A stretch of DNA of 15,135 bases, from positions 1 to 15,135 of the forward strand of contig CAZUAY010000069.1 of NCBI GenBank assembly GCA_964618405.1, read 5' to 3'. Every line of letters starts with the position of its first letter. Positions within the stretch are counted from its first letter, which is position 1. The notes beneath the pieces were generated by a model. The model saw nothing but the letters and a program-made list of their open reading frames with translations. It was not told the DNA's origin and searched no databases. The DNA comes from JBBQIY01 sp964618405 (GTDB lineage: Bacteria > Verrucomicrobiota > Kiritimatiellia > RFP12 > UBA3636). A program made the position numbers and the translations under genes. Positions 6,397-14,993 of this stretch are shown here, piece after piece.

Positions 6397-7169
6397 AAAT
6401 ACTTTCTATTGGCAACAGCTTCTCGCGAAACGCACACACGTTCCTGAATGAAATCGCCGCATCGGCTGGTTGTGACCTCACCCTCTTAAACGCCTACATT
6501 GGCGGCTGCACTTTCGAAGTACACATGCACCACGCCGATGCTTACGACAAGAATCAGAATGATCCGGAAAGCACTCCATATCCATTTGCAAAGGGCTGCA
6601 ACCTCAGCCTCCGCGAATGTCTCAAACTCAAGAACTGGGACGTCGTCACCATTCAGCAAGCCTCTCACGATAGCTTCAAACCTGAGACGTTCCATCCCCA
6701 CGCAGACCGACTCATCGCAACCATCCGCAAATACGCAAAGCCTGCAGAAATTGTTGTGCACCAGACTTGGGCCTACCGCGACGATCATGAATTCTGGGGG
6801 CTTAAAAACTTTGGAACCGACAGCATGTACCGGCAGCTCCGCAAGACCTACCAAGACTTTTGTTCAGACAACAACTTTCGTTTGATTCCCTCCGGAGATG
6901 CCTTCCAGAAGGCGCGCCTTTCTAAGAAGTGGGGCAAGCCCATTCCGCCCAACCTGAAGAATGACAAGCCAGCGATTCACTCGCTTCACAAGGAGGACAA
7001 ATTTCACGCAAACGATAATGGTTGCTTCTTAATCGGTTGCGTCTGGTTCGAAACCCTGTTCTGCAAGGATGTTCGAAAAATTGCTTTTAAGCCCGACTCT
7101 ATCTCCGATGAAGATGCGTTCGTACTTCGCGACATCGCACACAGGACTGTCGCGAGAATTGCCAAATAA
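6393..7169 (+). CDS. SGNH/GDSL-type hydrolase (DUF4886), paralogue 2, no signal peptide
   Basis: The 258-residue product is a clear paralogue of the preceding protein. Shared blocks are LSIGNSFSRNAH (4-15, candidate nucleophile S9), IGGC (36-39), WDVVTIQQAS (82-91), HQTWAYR (123-129), RLIPSGDAFQKAR (163-175) and EDKFHAN (201-207, candidate D202 and H205), then LIGCVWFETLF and an EDAFVLRDIAH block near the end. It starts two residues before the catalytic block and has no signal peptide. An in-frame stop at 6375-6377 rules out any upstream ATG. There is no good ribosome binding site, and the ATG overlaps the previous stop (ATGA), so translation is probably coupled. Either it works in the cytoplasm on imported products of its secreted partner, or it lost its leader. 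Compared with paralogue 1 it has an extra stretch around residues 45-68. Hydrolase fold is likely; substrate unknown. Confidence 0.75.
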   Translation: MKILSIGNSFSRNAHTFLNEIAASAGCDLTLLNAYIGGCTFEVHMHHADAYDKNQNDPESTPYPFAKGCNLSLRECLKLKNWDVVTIQQASHDSFKPETFHPHADRLIATIRKYAKPAEIVVHQTWAYRDDHEFWGLKNFGTDSMYRQLRKTYQDFCSDNNFRLIPSGDAFQKARLSKKWGKPIPPNLKNDKPAIHSLHKEDKFHANDNGCFLIGCVWFETLFCKDVRKIAFKPDSISDEDAFVLRDIAHRTVARIAK

Positions 7170-7202
7170 TCGAAAACGACAACGAGAGGATGTGAGACCA
7201 CG

Positions 7203-9347
7203 ATGAAACACACAACTCAGCTTTTGACTGGCATCGCTTGGGCTGTTTCAATTTTGTCTTCTGTATCCGCGACCGACTTCCCTGCCGTCCCGCCGGACGC
7301 TGGGGAAATGTTTCCACGAAATGCGACCCTAAAAATTGCAGACGGCGACATCCGCGTCAACGGCAAACCCAGATTCTTGATTGGGACTTTTTTTCTAGAG
7401 GGCGTCGATCAAGATGCTGGAATCAAGACAACGGGATATCCCGAATCGCTTGCTTGGCTCTATGAATCGCTCCCCGATTACGCCGACGCACAAAAACTCG
7501 GGCTGGATTCTTTTGGAGTCACGCCGGAACATAGCTGGCGCCGGATTTTTCGTCCTCGTCCGGTTCCGCGACGTAACATGAATGTTTTACGGCGGCCTTT
7601 AAATTCTGGACTGCCGATCATTGCCGAATTGGCCATTGAAAAAGGTTCGCATGCGTGGATGACTTACATGGAGGACGTGAACCCCAAGGAGGATGCCTGG
7701 TTCGAAGGGGAATCCTCGGGCATTCCCTACAGTGTCGTGACGGAAGTAGGGCGCGCACTCTGGAAGACAATCTGGCAGGTTTCAACCGAGTATTTCCAGC
7801 AACAGCAATCCAAACCTTTTGCCTACCGGATTTTCGACCATGCTGACTTCTTTGATACAAGCCGACGCGCTAAAACTGAATTCGCCAAACATCTCTCCGA
7901 GCATTATCAAACCGTGGAGGCAATGAATCAGGCACTTCACACGAAATATCCGTCACTCAATCAAGCAAGCCAATTCTCCACAAGCCCGGACGACCCCTCT
8001 ATTCATGTTGCGTTCACGAAATTCCTCGAAGACGCATTCGCCGAAACGCTAAGTAATGCCGTAGTAACCATTGCCTCCGCTTCCGGAGAGCCCGACCCCG
8101 TTGTGTTTTTCCAACCACAAACCCTCCACGGAAAGGGTATTGATCTCTACAAAGCAGCACCGCATCAGCGGATTCTGTGTGCACCCGCTCAGCAGGAAAG
8201 CCCCATACTGACCGCCCAGTATATGCGAGCGGTTGCGGAAGGCAAGCCCATCATCACCGGCGACATTCAACTTCAAGGAACGGCCGACGATGTCAGGAAT
8301 ACGCTCCTCAGCCAATTTGCCAGAGGCTATTCCATGGCATTTCTTTCAAAATGGAAGCGAGATGCACGCTCATGGATCATCTATAAGCGTGAAACGCCTC
8401 CTAACGGCGGTCGCCCGAAAACCGTACTCGATTCCGTGGCAACAGAAGCTGCCGGCAAAGCTCAAGCGACGCAACATCCAAACTACATGCTGAATCCGTA
8501 CGCACGACCCACCCGTAGCTTCTGGGGTATTCGTCAGGCAAAGCAAGATGTTTTAGCCACAGGAGATTTATTCTCGTCCAGCAACCGAACAGCTCACACC
8601 CACGTTGCGCTTCTCTACTCACGAGCTGGTGATCGGCTTGCAGCGACAAAAAACAGGATGACGTCAACGAACACAGTAGAGGTTTGTGCTGAAGCTCTAT
8701 CTGCGGAAGGCATCAAAGCCGATGTCATTCTTGAAGAGCAACTCGAAAAGATTAGCGAGACCTCCTATCGTGTTTTGCTCGCTTCCGATTCTTCGTTTGC
8801 CGTCTATGCGACCACGCCTCCGACTCTGCAAAAATTCGTTGAGGCAGGTGGAACGTTGATTCTCACAGAAAAGGCAATAACCAAGAATGAATATGGTGCT
8901 GCAAACGCAAATGTATTTTTTTCGCTAGCCGTCAACAGCAACGCATGGACGAAGGTGGAAATCAATGGCCTGAGCGCAAACTACAAAGTCTTTGGCTCGG
9001 GCAAGGTCATCCGTTTAGACCCTATTCAAAATCCACAAACACTCGCCGATCATCTCGACAAACTCATTGCGTACGCTGGCGTCCGCAAGTTGTGGCAGTG
9101 TCTCGACCCTGCCACCGGCAATTCTGTTGCAGGGATTGAAGTCACGCATGCTATGAAAACCGACGGCACTCATGGGCTTATCCTATTCAATCGAACCGAT
9201 ACTGAAGTGGATGTTAAAATCAAAATCGATGGAACTAAAAAACCCAAAGCGTTTGACCTCATTCGAAAAGTTGAAATTCCGGTAAAGGACGAAGGATTTG
9301 AACTTCATCTTAAACCTGGACATGGCGAACTCGTTTCTGTGAAATGA
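7203..9347 (+). CDS. Secreted GH42-like (beta-galactosidase-like) protein
   Basis: This is probably an exported protein that binds or cleaves a carbohydrate. The 714-residue product has a signal peptide with a likely cut after SVSA (A23). A (beta/alpha)8-type domain follows from VNGKPRFLIGTFF (52-64) to about 395. The stretch around TEFAKHLSEHYQTVEAMNQAL (225-245) resembles the GH42 segment for Cys-cluster-less FR.WL..Y.t...LN, and QFARGYSMAFLSKW (371-384) resembles the GH42 RGYRM...W-like region. Residues about 465-560 look like the beta-galactosidase trimerisation domain, a flavodoxin-like fold including FVEAGGTLILTEKAI (545-559). A small beta domain ends the protein. The expected catalytic Glu positions appear as D212/D215 in FDHADFFD and D354 in ITGDIQ. 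It lies 33 nt after the SGNH pair, with GAGAGGA at 7184-7190 rather far from the ATG. Exact GH family is uncertain. Confidence 0.6.
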   Translation: MKHTTQLLTGIAWAVSILSSVSATDFPAVPPDAGEMFPRNATLKIADGDIRVNGKPRFLIGTFFLEGVDQDAGIKTTGYPESLAWLYESLPDYADAQKLGLDSFGVTPEHSWRRIFRPRPVPRRNMNVLRRPLNSGLPIIAELAIEKGSHAWMTYMEDVNPKEDAWFEGESSGIPYSVVTEVGRALWKTIWQVSTEYFQQQQSKPFAYRIFDHADFFDTSRRAKTEFAKHLSEHYQTVEAMNQALHTKYPSLNQASQFSTSPDDPSIHVAFTKFLEDAFAETLSNAVVTIASASGEPDPVVFFQPQTLHGKGIDLYKAAPHQRILCAPAQQESPILTAQYMRAVAEGKPIITGDIQLQGTADDVRNTLLSQFARGYSMAFLSKWKRDARSWIIYKRETPPNGGRPKTVLDSVATEAAGKAQATQHPNYMLNPYARPTRSFWGIRQAKQDVLATGDLFSSSNRTAHTHVALLYSRAGDRLAATKNRMTSTNTVEVCAEALSAEGIKADVILEEQLEKISETSYRVLLASDSSFAVYATTPPTLQKFVEAGGTLILTEKAITKNEYGAANANVFFSLAVNSNAWTKVEINGLSANYKVFGSGKVIRLDPIQNPQTLADHLDKLIAYAGVRKLWQCLDPATGNSVAGIEVTHAMKTDGTHGLILFNRTDTEVDVKIKIDGTKKPKAFDLIRKVEIPVKDEGFELHLKPGHGELVSVK

Positions 9348-9448
9348 CAGAACCCATGGTGAGTCCTGCTTTGATTACGATGATTACTATTTATCATTGA
9401 CGCGGCGCTATAGATAAGGCAAACTTAACACTTTATTAGGAGATCATT
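9348..9448 (+). promoter_or_regulatory. Intergenic region with candidate operator and -10-like box
   Basis: This 101-nt A+T-rich gap separates the SGNH-GH genes from the ceramidase-family gene. ATGAT at 9380-9384 and ATCAT at 9393-9397 form a dyad with an 8-nt spacer, the shape of a regulator operator. TATAGAT at 9409-9415 resembles a -10 element, but no convincing -35 lies at the right distance. AGGAG at 9438-9442 is a good ribosome binding site. There is no terminator-like hairpin, so read-through from upstream is possible. All regulatory assignments here are weak. Confidence 0.25.
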
Positions 9449-10786
9449 ATGACAACTCAACTTCCCCCCCTGCAAGCTGGCGCCGCTACGGCCAACATCA
9501 GCCCCGTCAACTCACAATTCCTCTGTGGCTATCCGCATGTGCCGCGCTGGAGCACGGGCATCCATGATCCGCTGACCAGCAGTGCTTTGGCACTTGATGA
9601 CGGTGAAACACGCCTACTCTTTATCGCGAACGATATTATTTACGTGCCGAAGAGTCTTGTGGCTCGTGCTCGGCAGCGCATTGAGGCTGCCACCGGTACG
9701 CCTGCGGCGCACATCATGATCACAGCGACCCACACGCACTCGGGTCCACTCGTCCAAGATCGGGGGCCAGGTAGCTACAGCACAGTCGTCCCTGATGCCG
9801 ACCCAGCTTATGTACAATTATTGGAAGATGGTATTGTAGAAGCCGGAATCGCTGCCTGCAAAAACCTGCGCCGTGCTGAAATCGGGCTGGCGGTAGCTAA
9901 AGTCGAAGGAATCGGAACCAACCGGCACGACCCGAAAGGCCCCGCCGATCCCGAAATTCCCGTTCTTGCTGTGCGGGATGCCGACACACATGCTTGGATC
10001 GGTATTCACGAGGTTTACGCGATGCACCCGACCGTGCTTCATGAAGACTCGACGCTCGCCTCGGGCGACTTCCCTGCGATGGGGCGACTTTATTTGCAAC
10101 AGGTGTTAGGCTCCGCCGTGCCCATCTTGCACAGCAATGGTGCCGCTGGCAACCAGAGTCCTCGCTATTGTGTCCGCGGGCAGACCTTTGACGAGGCTAT
10201 CCGGCTCGGTACGATTCTCGGTAAAGCCGTCGAAGCAGCCTTGACCACGATCAAATTCCAAAAATCAATTAAATTGGCCGCCAGCCAGACAACTCTTGAA
10301 TACCCCTTGCGGGATCTGCCTTCCGTCGGAGCGGCTGCCACCAAGGAGCAGGCCGTCCGCGAGAAGCTCGCACGGCAACAAAAAGACGGAACAGCCCGCG
10401 CCGTTGTCCGCACAACGGAGTGCGATCTGTTCGGTGCCGAAGCGAGCCATGCACTGGCGAGATCCAAGGAAAACGGTCGCATCGATGAAGCACTCCGCCA
10501 CTGCATGCCGGCCGAAATCCAATTGTTCAGTATCGGCCCCTGGCGCTTTGTCGCTTGGCAGGGCGAAGCCTTCATCGAGTTTGCATTGGCGATCCGTCAA
10601 GCCTATCCGAACACCTTTGTCTGCACCTGTGCGAACGGTTCGATGGCGGGTTACATCACGACAAATGCGGCGGCTGAAGAAGGCGGCTACGAGGCCTCCA
10701 CCTCAGTTTTTTCGACCGAAAGCGGTTCCCTGCTCGTCGCAGCCACCCAGCGCCTGCTCGACAGCGCAGCAACTTCTTGTTGTTAA
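9449..10786 (+). CDS. Neutral/alkaline ceramidase-family hydrolase (PF04734-like)
   Basis: Members of this family are zinc amidohydrolases; the founding enzymes split the amide bond of ceramide, but many bacterial homologues sit among sugar genes and have no assigned substrate. The 445-residue product shows THTHSGP (94-100) with zinc-ligand histidines, AMHPTVL with H193 (191-197), NGAAGNQSP (230-238) at the position of the ceramidase nucleophile loop, WQGEAF with E373 (370-375) and GGYEAS (412-417), which can supply the remaining ligands. It is shorter than classical ceramidases (about 650 or more) and lacks their C-terminal domain. It also has no signal peptide, starting MTTQLPPLQAG, so it should be cytoplasmic, unlike secreted ceramidases. 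AGGAG lies 6 nt before the ATG. An oxidoreductase follows after 57 nt. True ceramidase activity is doubtful; a related amide or ester substrate in sugar metabolism is as likely. Confidence 0.8.
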   Translation: MTTQLPPLQAGAATANISPVNSQFLCGYPHVPRWSTGIHDPLTSSALALDDGETRLLFIANDIIYVPKSLVARARQRIEAATGTPAAHIMITATHTHSGPLVQDRGPGSYSTVVPDADPAYVQLLEDGIVEAGIAACKNLRRAEIGLAVAKVEGIGTNRHDPKGPADPEIPVLAVRDADTHAWIGIHEVYAMHPTVLHEDSTLASGDFPAMGRLYLQQVLGSAVPILHSNGAAGNQSPRYCVRGQTFDEAIRLGTILGKAVEAALTTIKFQKSIKLAASQTTLEYPLRDLPSVGAAATKEQAVREKLARQQKDGTARAVVRTTECDLFGAEASHALARSKENGRIDEALRHCMPAEIQLFSIGPWRFVAWQGEAFIEFALAIRQAYPNTFVCTCANGSMAGYITTNAAAEEGGYEASTSVFSTESGSLLVAATQRLLDSAATSCC

Positions 10787-10843
10787 ATAACGTTATAACC
10801 TAATCCTTTACCTGTTATCGCCATCGTGCGATAGGAGAACAAA

Positions 10844-11902
10844 ATGCAAAACAAAGAAAAGCAGTTTAATTTAGCAATCGTGGGTCTGGGTGGAATGGGC
10901 AACTGGCATCGTGAGAAGATCATGAGCATCGATAACCTACAGGTGTGTGGCTCATTCGATGTCAAACCGAGTCGTCAGCAGTTCGCCATGGACAATGGTC
11001 TCAAAGCCTATGAGAGTTTCGACGCTGTTCTCGCCGATCCTGCCGTGGACATTGTGCTCTGTGCAACACCCAATCATCTCCACCGAGACATCGTCATCCG
11101 TGCATTGCGTGCAGGGAAAAACGTCGTTTGTGAAAAGCCAGTAACCTTATCCTCTGCCGATCTTCAGGCGATGATCGATGCCGCCACGGAAACGGGGAAG
11201 CTCTTCGTGGTACACCAAAACCGCCGCTGGGACCAAGACTACCTGACGATGAAGAATATCTACGACAAAGGTCTTCTCGGCGATGTCTTCCGAATCGAAT
11301 CCCGTGTCCACGGCTCACGTGGTATTCCGGGTGACTGGCGGCAGGAGAAGGAGAAGGGCGGCGGCATGGTGCTGGACTGGGGCGTTCACACGCTGGACCA
11401 AATGCTCCAATTGGTTCCAGGAAAAGTTAAAAAAGTTTATGCAACGCTCTCCTACATTACCAACGAACTCGTTGATGACGGCTTCAGCGCAGAACTCACG
11501 TTCGAAAACGGACTCAAAGCGTTCCTCGAAGTTGGCACCAGCAATTTCATTGCCCTACCCCGCTGGTACATGCTAGGGCGCGACGGCACGGCTGTAATCC
11601 ATGACTGGAGCCTCAAAGGCGAAATGGTGCGCATCACGGATTGGAGCAAGAACGATGCGGTTCCCATCCGCACGGCCGCCGGTCTCACGAAGACAATGGC
11701 ACCGCGCACGCCCGAGACCATCAAAACCCAACCCCTGGAAATTATCCACAGCGATATCCGCGATTTTTATCGCAACGTCATGACAACCCTCGAAGGAAAG
11801 TCCAAGATTCTCGTCTCGAATGATCAAGTCATGCGCGTCATGAAATTGATGGAAGCGATTTTCGACTCGGCTGCGAAGCAACAAGTCGTCGACTTCGAAT
11901 AG
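10844..11902 (+). CDS. Gfo/Idh/MocA-family NAD(P)-dependent oxidoreductase
   Basis: This is a cytoplasmic dehydrogenase that probably oxidises or isomerises a sugar, inositol or aminosugar derivative. The 352-residue product is the usual length. The N-terminal Rossmann fold has LAIVGLGGMG (10-19), followed by ATPNHLH (74-80) and the family motif EKPVTL (97-102), whose Lys is the usual catalytic residue. The C-terminal alpha/beta domain carries GGGMVLDWGVHTLDQ (172-186), including the conserved HxxD of the active site. AGGAG at 10833-10837 lies 6 nt before the ATG. The gap upstream holds a weak inverted repeat (TATCG 10816-10820 and CGATA 10829-10833) that overlaps the ribosome binding site. 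It follows the ceramidase-family gene, which suggests a shared catabolic pathway. Substrate cannot be deduced. Confidence 0.92.
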   Translation: MQNKEKQFNLAIVGLGGMGNWHREKIMSIDNLQVCGSFDVKPSRQQFAMDNGLKAYESFDAVLADPAVDIVLCATPNHLHRDIVIRALRAGKNVVCEKPVTLSSADLQAMIDAATETGKLFVVHQNRRWDQDYLTMKNIYDKGLLGDVFRIESRVHGSRGIPGDWRQEKEKGGGMVLDWGVHTLDQMLQLVPGKVKKVYATLSYITNELVDDGFSAELTFENGLKAFLEVGTSNFIALPRWYMLGRDGTAVIHDWSLKGEMVRITDWSKNDAVPIRTAAGLTKTMAPRTPETIKTQPLEIIHSDIRDFYRNVMTTLEGKSKILVSNDQVMRVMKLMEAIFDSAAKQQVVDFE

Positions 11903-11914
11903 CACAGGTATTTT

Positions 11915-14900
11915 ATGTCTAATTCAACACGTGTGACGACGGCGCCTAAAAAAAAGCGCGGTTTTCTCCGAGCGATAGCTTGGTTTCTTGGGATTCTGAT
12001 TGTCCTGCTCGTCGTCGTTTTTTTCGTGACAACCAGCTCCGCCTTTTTAAAAGGCACAATCCTGCCGCGTGTCGGCAAGGCGATGAACGCTCAGATCACG
12101 GTGAGCGACGCGTCCATCCGTCCGTTCAAGCAGGTGATCTTGCGTGACCTGAAGGTGCAAACAACAGGCACAGAGCCACTCGTGACCGCAGCAGAAGTGC
12201 GTCTGCGCTACAGCTTGATGGATATCCTCCGTGGCAACATCCGCGTGGATGAGGTCAAGGTGGCTTCGTTGACCGTCGCGCTGGTGGAGCATCCAGACGG
12301 AAGCAGTAACCTAGACCCGATTCTGAAGTCGCTGCAGACCGGAGATCCGGAGAAGAAGCGAGAAGCCCCAGAGACGAAGCCTACAGCCTCGGCGACGAAG
12401 ACTTCGACCCCGGCTACGAAGCCTGCGGCCTCGGCCAAGAGCTCCGTGGCCAAGCCTCTGCAAATTGACGTGAAGCAGTTTGCGCTGACGGATGCGACTT
12501 TCAGCAGAGTAAAAAACTTTGCCAATGGCACGCGTGAGGTGGCGGAGCTTTCGCACGCCAACCTTACGCTTGACGACTTGAAGAACGGGCAGACGGCTCA
12601 GTTGGTGCTGGGCACCGACATCCATATTCAGCAGACCAATGCCATGCTGCAAGCCAAACTGGCCGGCACATTCACACTTGCCTTAACAGCGGATTTGAAA
12701 CCGTCGCAGATCAGGGGCAGGTCGCGCTTGGAGGTGACCCAGGCCGCGGGCGCGCTGGCCGACGCAGCAGATTTCAGTTCCGAGATCAACGTGGCGGTCA
12801 CGCCCACGGAGATCAAAGAAATGGCCCTGCGCTTCCAGAGAGGCGATGCGAACTTAGGCGAACTGCGGGTGAGCGGCCCATTCGACATGCAGAAGCTAGA
12901 AGGCCGCTTGAGCATCGTACTTGCAGACATTGACAAGCAGCTTCTCAATTTGGTCGGAGCGAGTCGCGGGATGGACTTCGGTAACACCACGATTTATTCG
13001 ACGAACGAAGTCGAACTAACCCAGGGCGGAGCCATGATCACGGCTAAAGGCAAGCTGGGCGTGAACGCTTTTCAGTTAACCCAGAGCAATCAGACAACGC
13101 CCCAGCTCGACTTAAACAATGCGTACGACGTCACAGTTGATCGCAGTCAACGCATGGCCACGATGCGAAATCTGACGATGACGGGCACCCAAAAAGGCGA
13201 TGCCTTACTGAAAGCTGAGTTGACAAGTCCCATGCAAATCTCCTGGGGTGACGTGAGCAACGCCATCGGCGATTCTGCGTTTACTCTGACCGTTTCCGAC
13301 TTCAATCTCGCAGATTGGAAACCCTTCGTGGGCGAGGTCGCGCCCGCGGGCGTAGTGAACATCATGGCGAAAGTTCTGTCTCAGCAAGGCGGCAAACAAT
13401 TGACGCTTGATTTAGACTCCCAGATCGACCATCTGACAGTGAACGCAGGCAGCAACTCCATTGCAGACGCTTCGGTCTCCCTGAACGCTCATGCCAAAGC
13501 AACTGACTTGAAACAATTCAACCTCATGGATTGCAGGCTGGAAATCGCACACCAGAACGAAGCACTAGCGGCAATAACTGCCTCCGGCACCTACGACATG
13601 GAGAGCAGCTCTGCGGACATGGATATACAAATTAATTTGACGCCGACAACGCGCGCGAGTAATAAATTGCAGTTAACCGGCCAATTAGACATGTCCCAGC
13701 CCTCCGCGATTCAGGGCAACCTCACGCTCGCCGCCGACTCACTGGATTTCACCCGTTATTACGATTTGTTTATGGGCGATAAGCAGGCATTTGCGCCCGC
13801 AGCCGCATCTGCGCCTGCAACGGCCTCAGCACCCGCAAAGGCATCTCCGCCTGTAGCCGCATCTGCGCCCGCATCTGCTTCTGCATCAGCTTCAGCACCG
13901 GGCGATGCAAATAAAGAACCTGATCCGATTACGCTGCCGTTCAGCAACGTCACGCTCTCGACGAGCATCAAGCAACTCTACCTGCTTGATGTTGAAATTG
14001 CCGATTGGCAAACGACAACAAAAATTGATGACCATCACGTGGTCGTAACTCCGTTCGAGCTGACCCTCAACGGGGCACCAGTGAACGCGACACTCGATCT
14101 GGACTTGGGTTTGTCGGGCTGGAAGTACGACCTTTCATTCAGCGCACAAGATGTTCCCCTGGCACCGTTGGTGGATTCATTCCAGCCGGAGAGCAAGGGG
14201 CAGCTTGGCGGGACGGTTATTGCCCAAGGACATATCAGCGGCGCTGGCATCACCGGGGCTAGCCTCCAGAAGCACCTGAATGGGCAGTTTGATATCAACT
14301 CGACGAACCTCAACCTCAGCGCAGAAAATACCAAGAACCCCATCCTCACGGTGTTGATCAAGGTTGTTGCAAGCATACCCGAGTTATTGCAACATCCCAA
14401 AGATAAGTTGGAATCGTTGCTTGGCGAGCTGATAGACAAGATCGCTCCCACCGGCGGAGAGGCGCATGACCTCCAGCAATCGCCGATCAACGCCATCATC
14501 CTGCAAGGCACAGCCGATTCAGGGCGCATCGAATTACAAAAGGCCGTAGTGCAGAGTCCGAACTTTCAGGCCGATGTTGACGGCGGGTTTGTTATGCTGG
14601 CATCTGTACTGACGAACTCGGCCATCCAAATTCCCGTGTCCATTTCTCTGAGCCGATCCATCGCAGATCGAATCGGCCTTGTTCCCGCCAACACCCCAAC
14701 CAATGCTGTCTTTGTCAAGGTGCCTGACTTCCTGACCCTAACTGGCACAGTCGGAGTCCCTAAACCTAAAATTAATGTCCTGGCCCTGGCTGGCACCGTC
14801 ACGAGCGTGGCTAAAGAGCTGCGCGACAGCTTTAAAGAGCTACGCGACAGCCATAAGGGCGTGAAGAGCGGCCAACCAGATGCGGCGACGCAGAGCGATC

Positions 14901-14992
14901 AGCCAGCCGCGGCGACGCCCCAAGAGCCGCCAGCAGCAGAACCCAACCTCGAGGATGTGCTCAAAGGGCTATTACGTAAAAGAAAGAAATAA
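11915..14992 (+). CDS. AsmA-like, membrane-anchored envelope protein
   Basis: AsmA-like and TamB-like proteins form long beta-rich grooves that bridge the inner and outer membranes and are thought to carry phospholipid. The 1025-residue product has a basic N-terminus (APKKKRG), a single membrane helix at about 17-41, then the AsmA start region with KGTILPRVGKAMNAQITVSD (46-65) and further AsmA-typical beta segments. Two linkers interrupt it: a K/T/P/A stretch at about 147-183 and a tract of almost only Ala, Pro and Ser at about 627-663. The C-terminal part has more AsmA-like strands (residues about 760-970), then a duplicated KELRDS heptad (967-979) and a charged, disordered tail ending LLRKRKK. 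It begins 12 nt after the oxidoreductase stop with only a weak AGG ribosome binding site, so it may be co-transcribed. Leucine and valine codons shift from CTC/GTC upstream toward CTG/TTG and GTG here. Confidence 0.8.
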   Translation: MSNSTRVTTAPKKKRGFLRAIAWFLGILIVLLVVVFFVTTSSAFLKGTILPRVGKAMNAQITVSDASIRPFKQVILRDLKVQTTGTEPLVTAAEVRLRYSLMDILRGNIRVDEVKVASLTVALVEHPDGSSNLDPILKSLQTGDPEKKREAPETKPTASATKTSTPATKPAASAKSSVAKPLQIDVKQFALTDATFSRVKNFANGTREVAELSHANLTLDDLKNGQTAQLVLGTDIHIQQTNAMLQAKLAGTFTLALTADLKPSQIRGRSRLEVTQAAGALADAADFSSEINVAVTPTEIKEMALRFQRGDANLGELRVSGPFDMQKLEGRLSIVLADIDKQLLNLVGASRGMDFGNTTIYSTNEVELTQGGAMITAKGKLGVNAFQLTQSNQTTPQLDLNNAYDVTVDRSQRMATMRNLTMTGTQKGDALLKAELTSPMQISWGDVSNAIGDSAFTLTVSDFNLADWKPFVGEVAPAGVVNIMAKVLSQQGGKQLTLDLDSQIDHLTVNAGSNSIADASVSLNAHAKATDLKQFNLMDCRLEIAHQNEALAAITASGTYDMESSSADMDIQINLTPTTRASNKLQLTGQLDMSQPSAIQGNLTLAADSLDFTRYYDLFMGDKQAFAPAAASAPATASAPAKASPPVAASAPASASASASAPGDANKEPDPITLPFSNVTLSTSIKQLYLLDVEIADWQTTTKIDDHHVVVTPFELTLNGAPVNATLDLDLGLSGWKYDLSFSAQDVPLAPLVDSFQPESKGQLGGTVIAQGHISGAGITGASLQKHLNGQFDINSTNLNLSAENTKNPILTVLIKVVASIPELLQHPKDKLESLLGELIDKIAPTGGEAHDLQQSPINAIILQGTADSGRIELQKAVVQSPNFQADVDGGFVMLASVLTNSAIQIPVSISLSRSIADRIGLVPANTPTNAVFVKVPDFLTLTGTVGVPKPKINVLALAGTVTSVAKELRDSFKELRDSHKGVKSGQPDAATQSDQPAAATPQEPPAAEPNLEDVLKGLLRKRKK
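13793..13903 (+). repeat. Low-complexity Ala/Pro/Ser codon tract in the AsmA-like gene
   Basis: About 37 codons consist almost entirely of Ala, Pro and Ser, with repeated GCATCTGCGCC-type blocks. It encodes an extended flexible linker between two beta-rich parts of the AsmA-like protein. Related copies of the block suggest growth by slippage or unequal recombination. Confidence 0.8.
14813..14854 (+). repeat. 21-nt tandem duplication near the AsmA-like C-terminus
   Basis: Bases 14813-14830 and 14834-14851 are identical at 17 of 18 positions, giving a 21-nt period that encodes KELRDSF then KELRDSH. The duplication adds one heptad of a charged helix and is probably recent, since only one synonymous base differs in the conserved part. 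Confidence 0.8.
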
Positions 14993-14993
14993 A

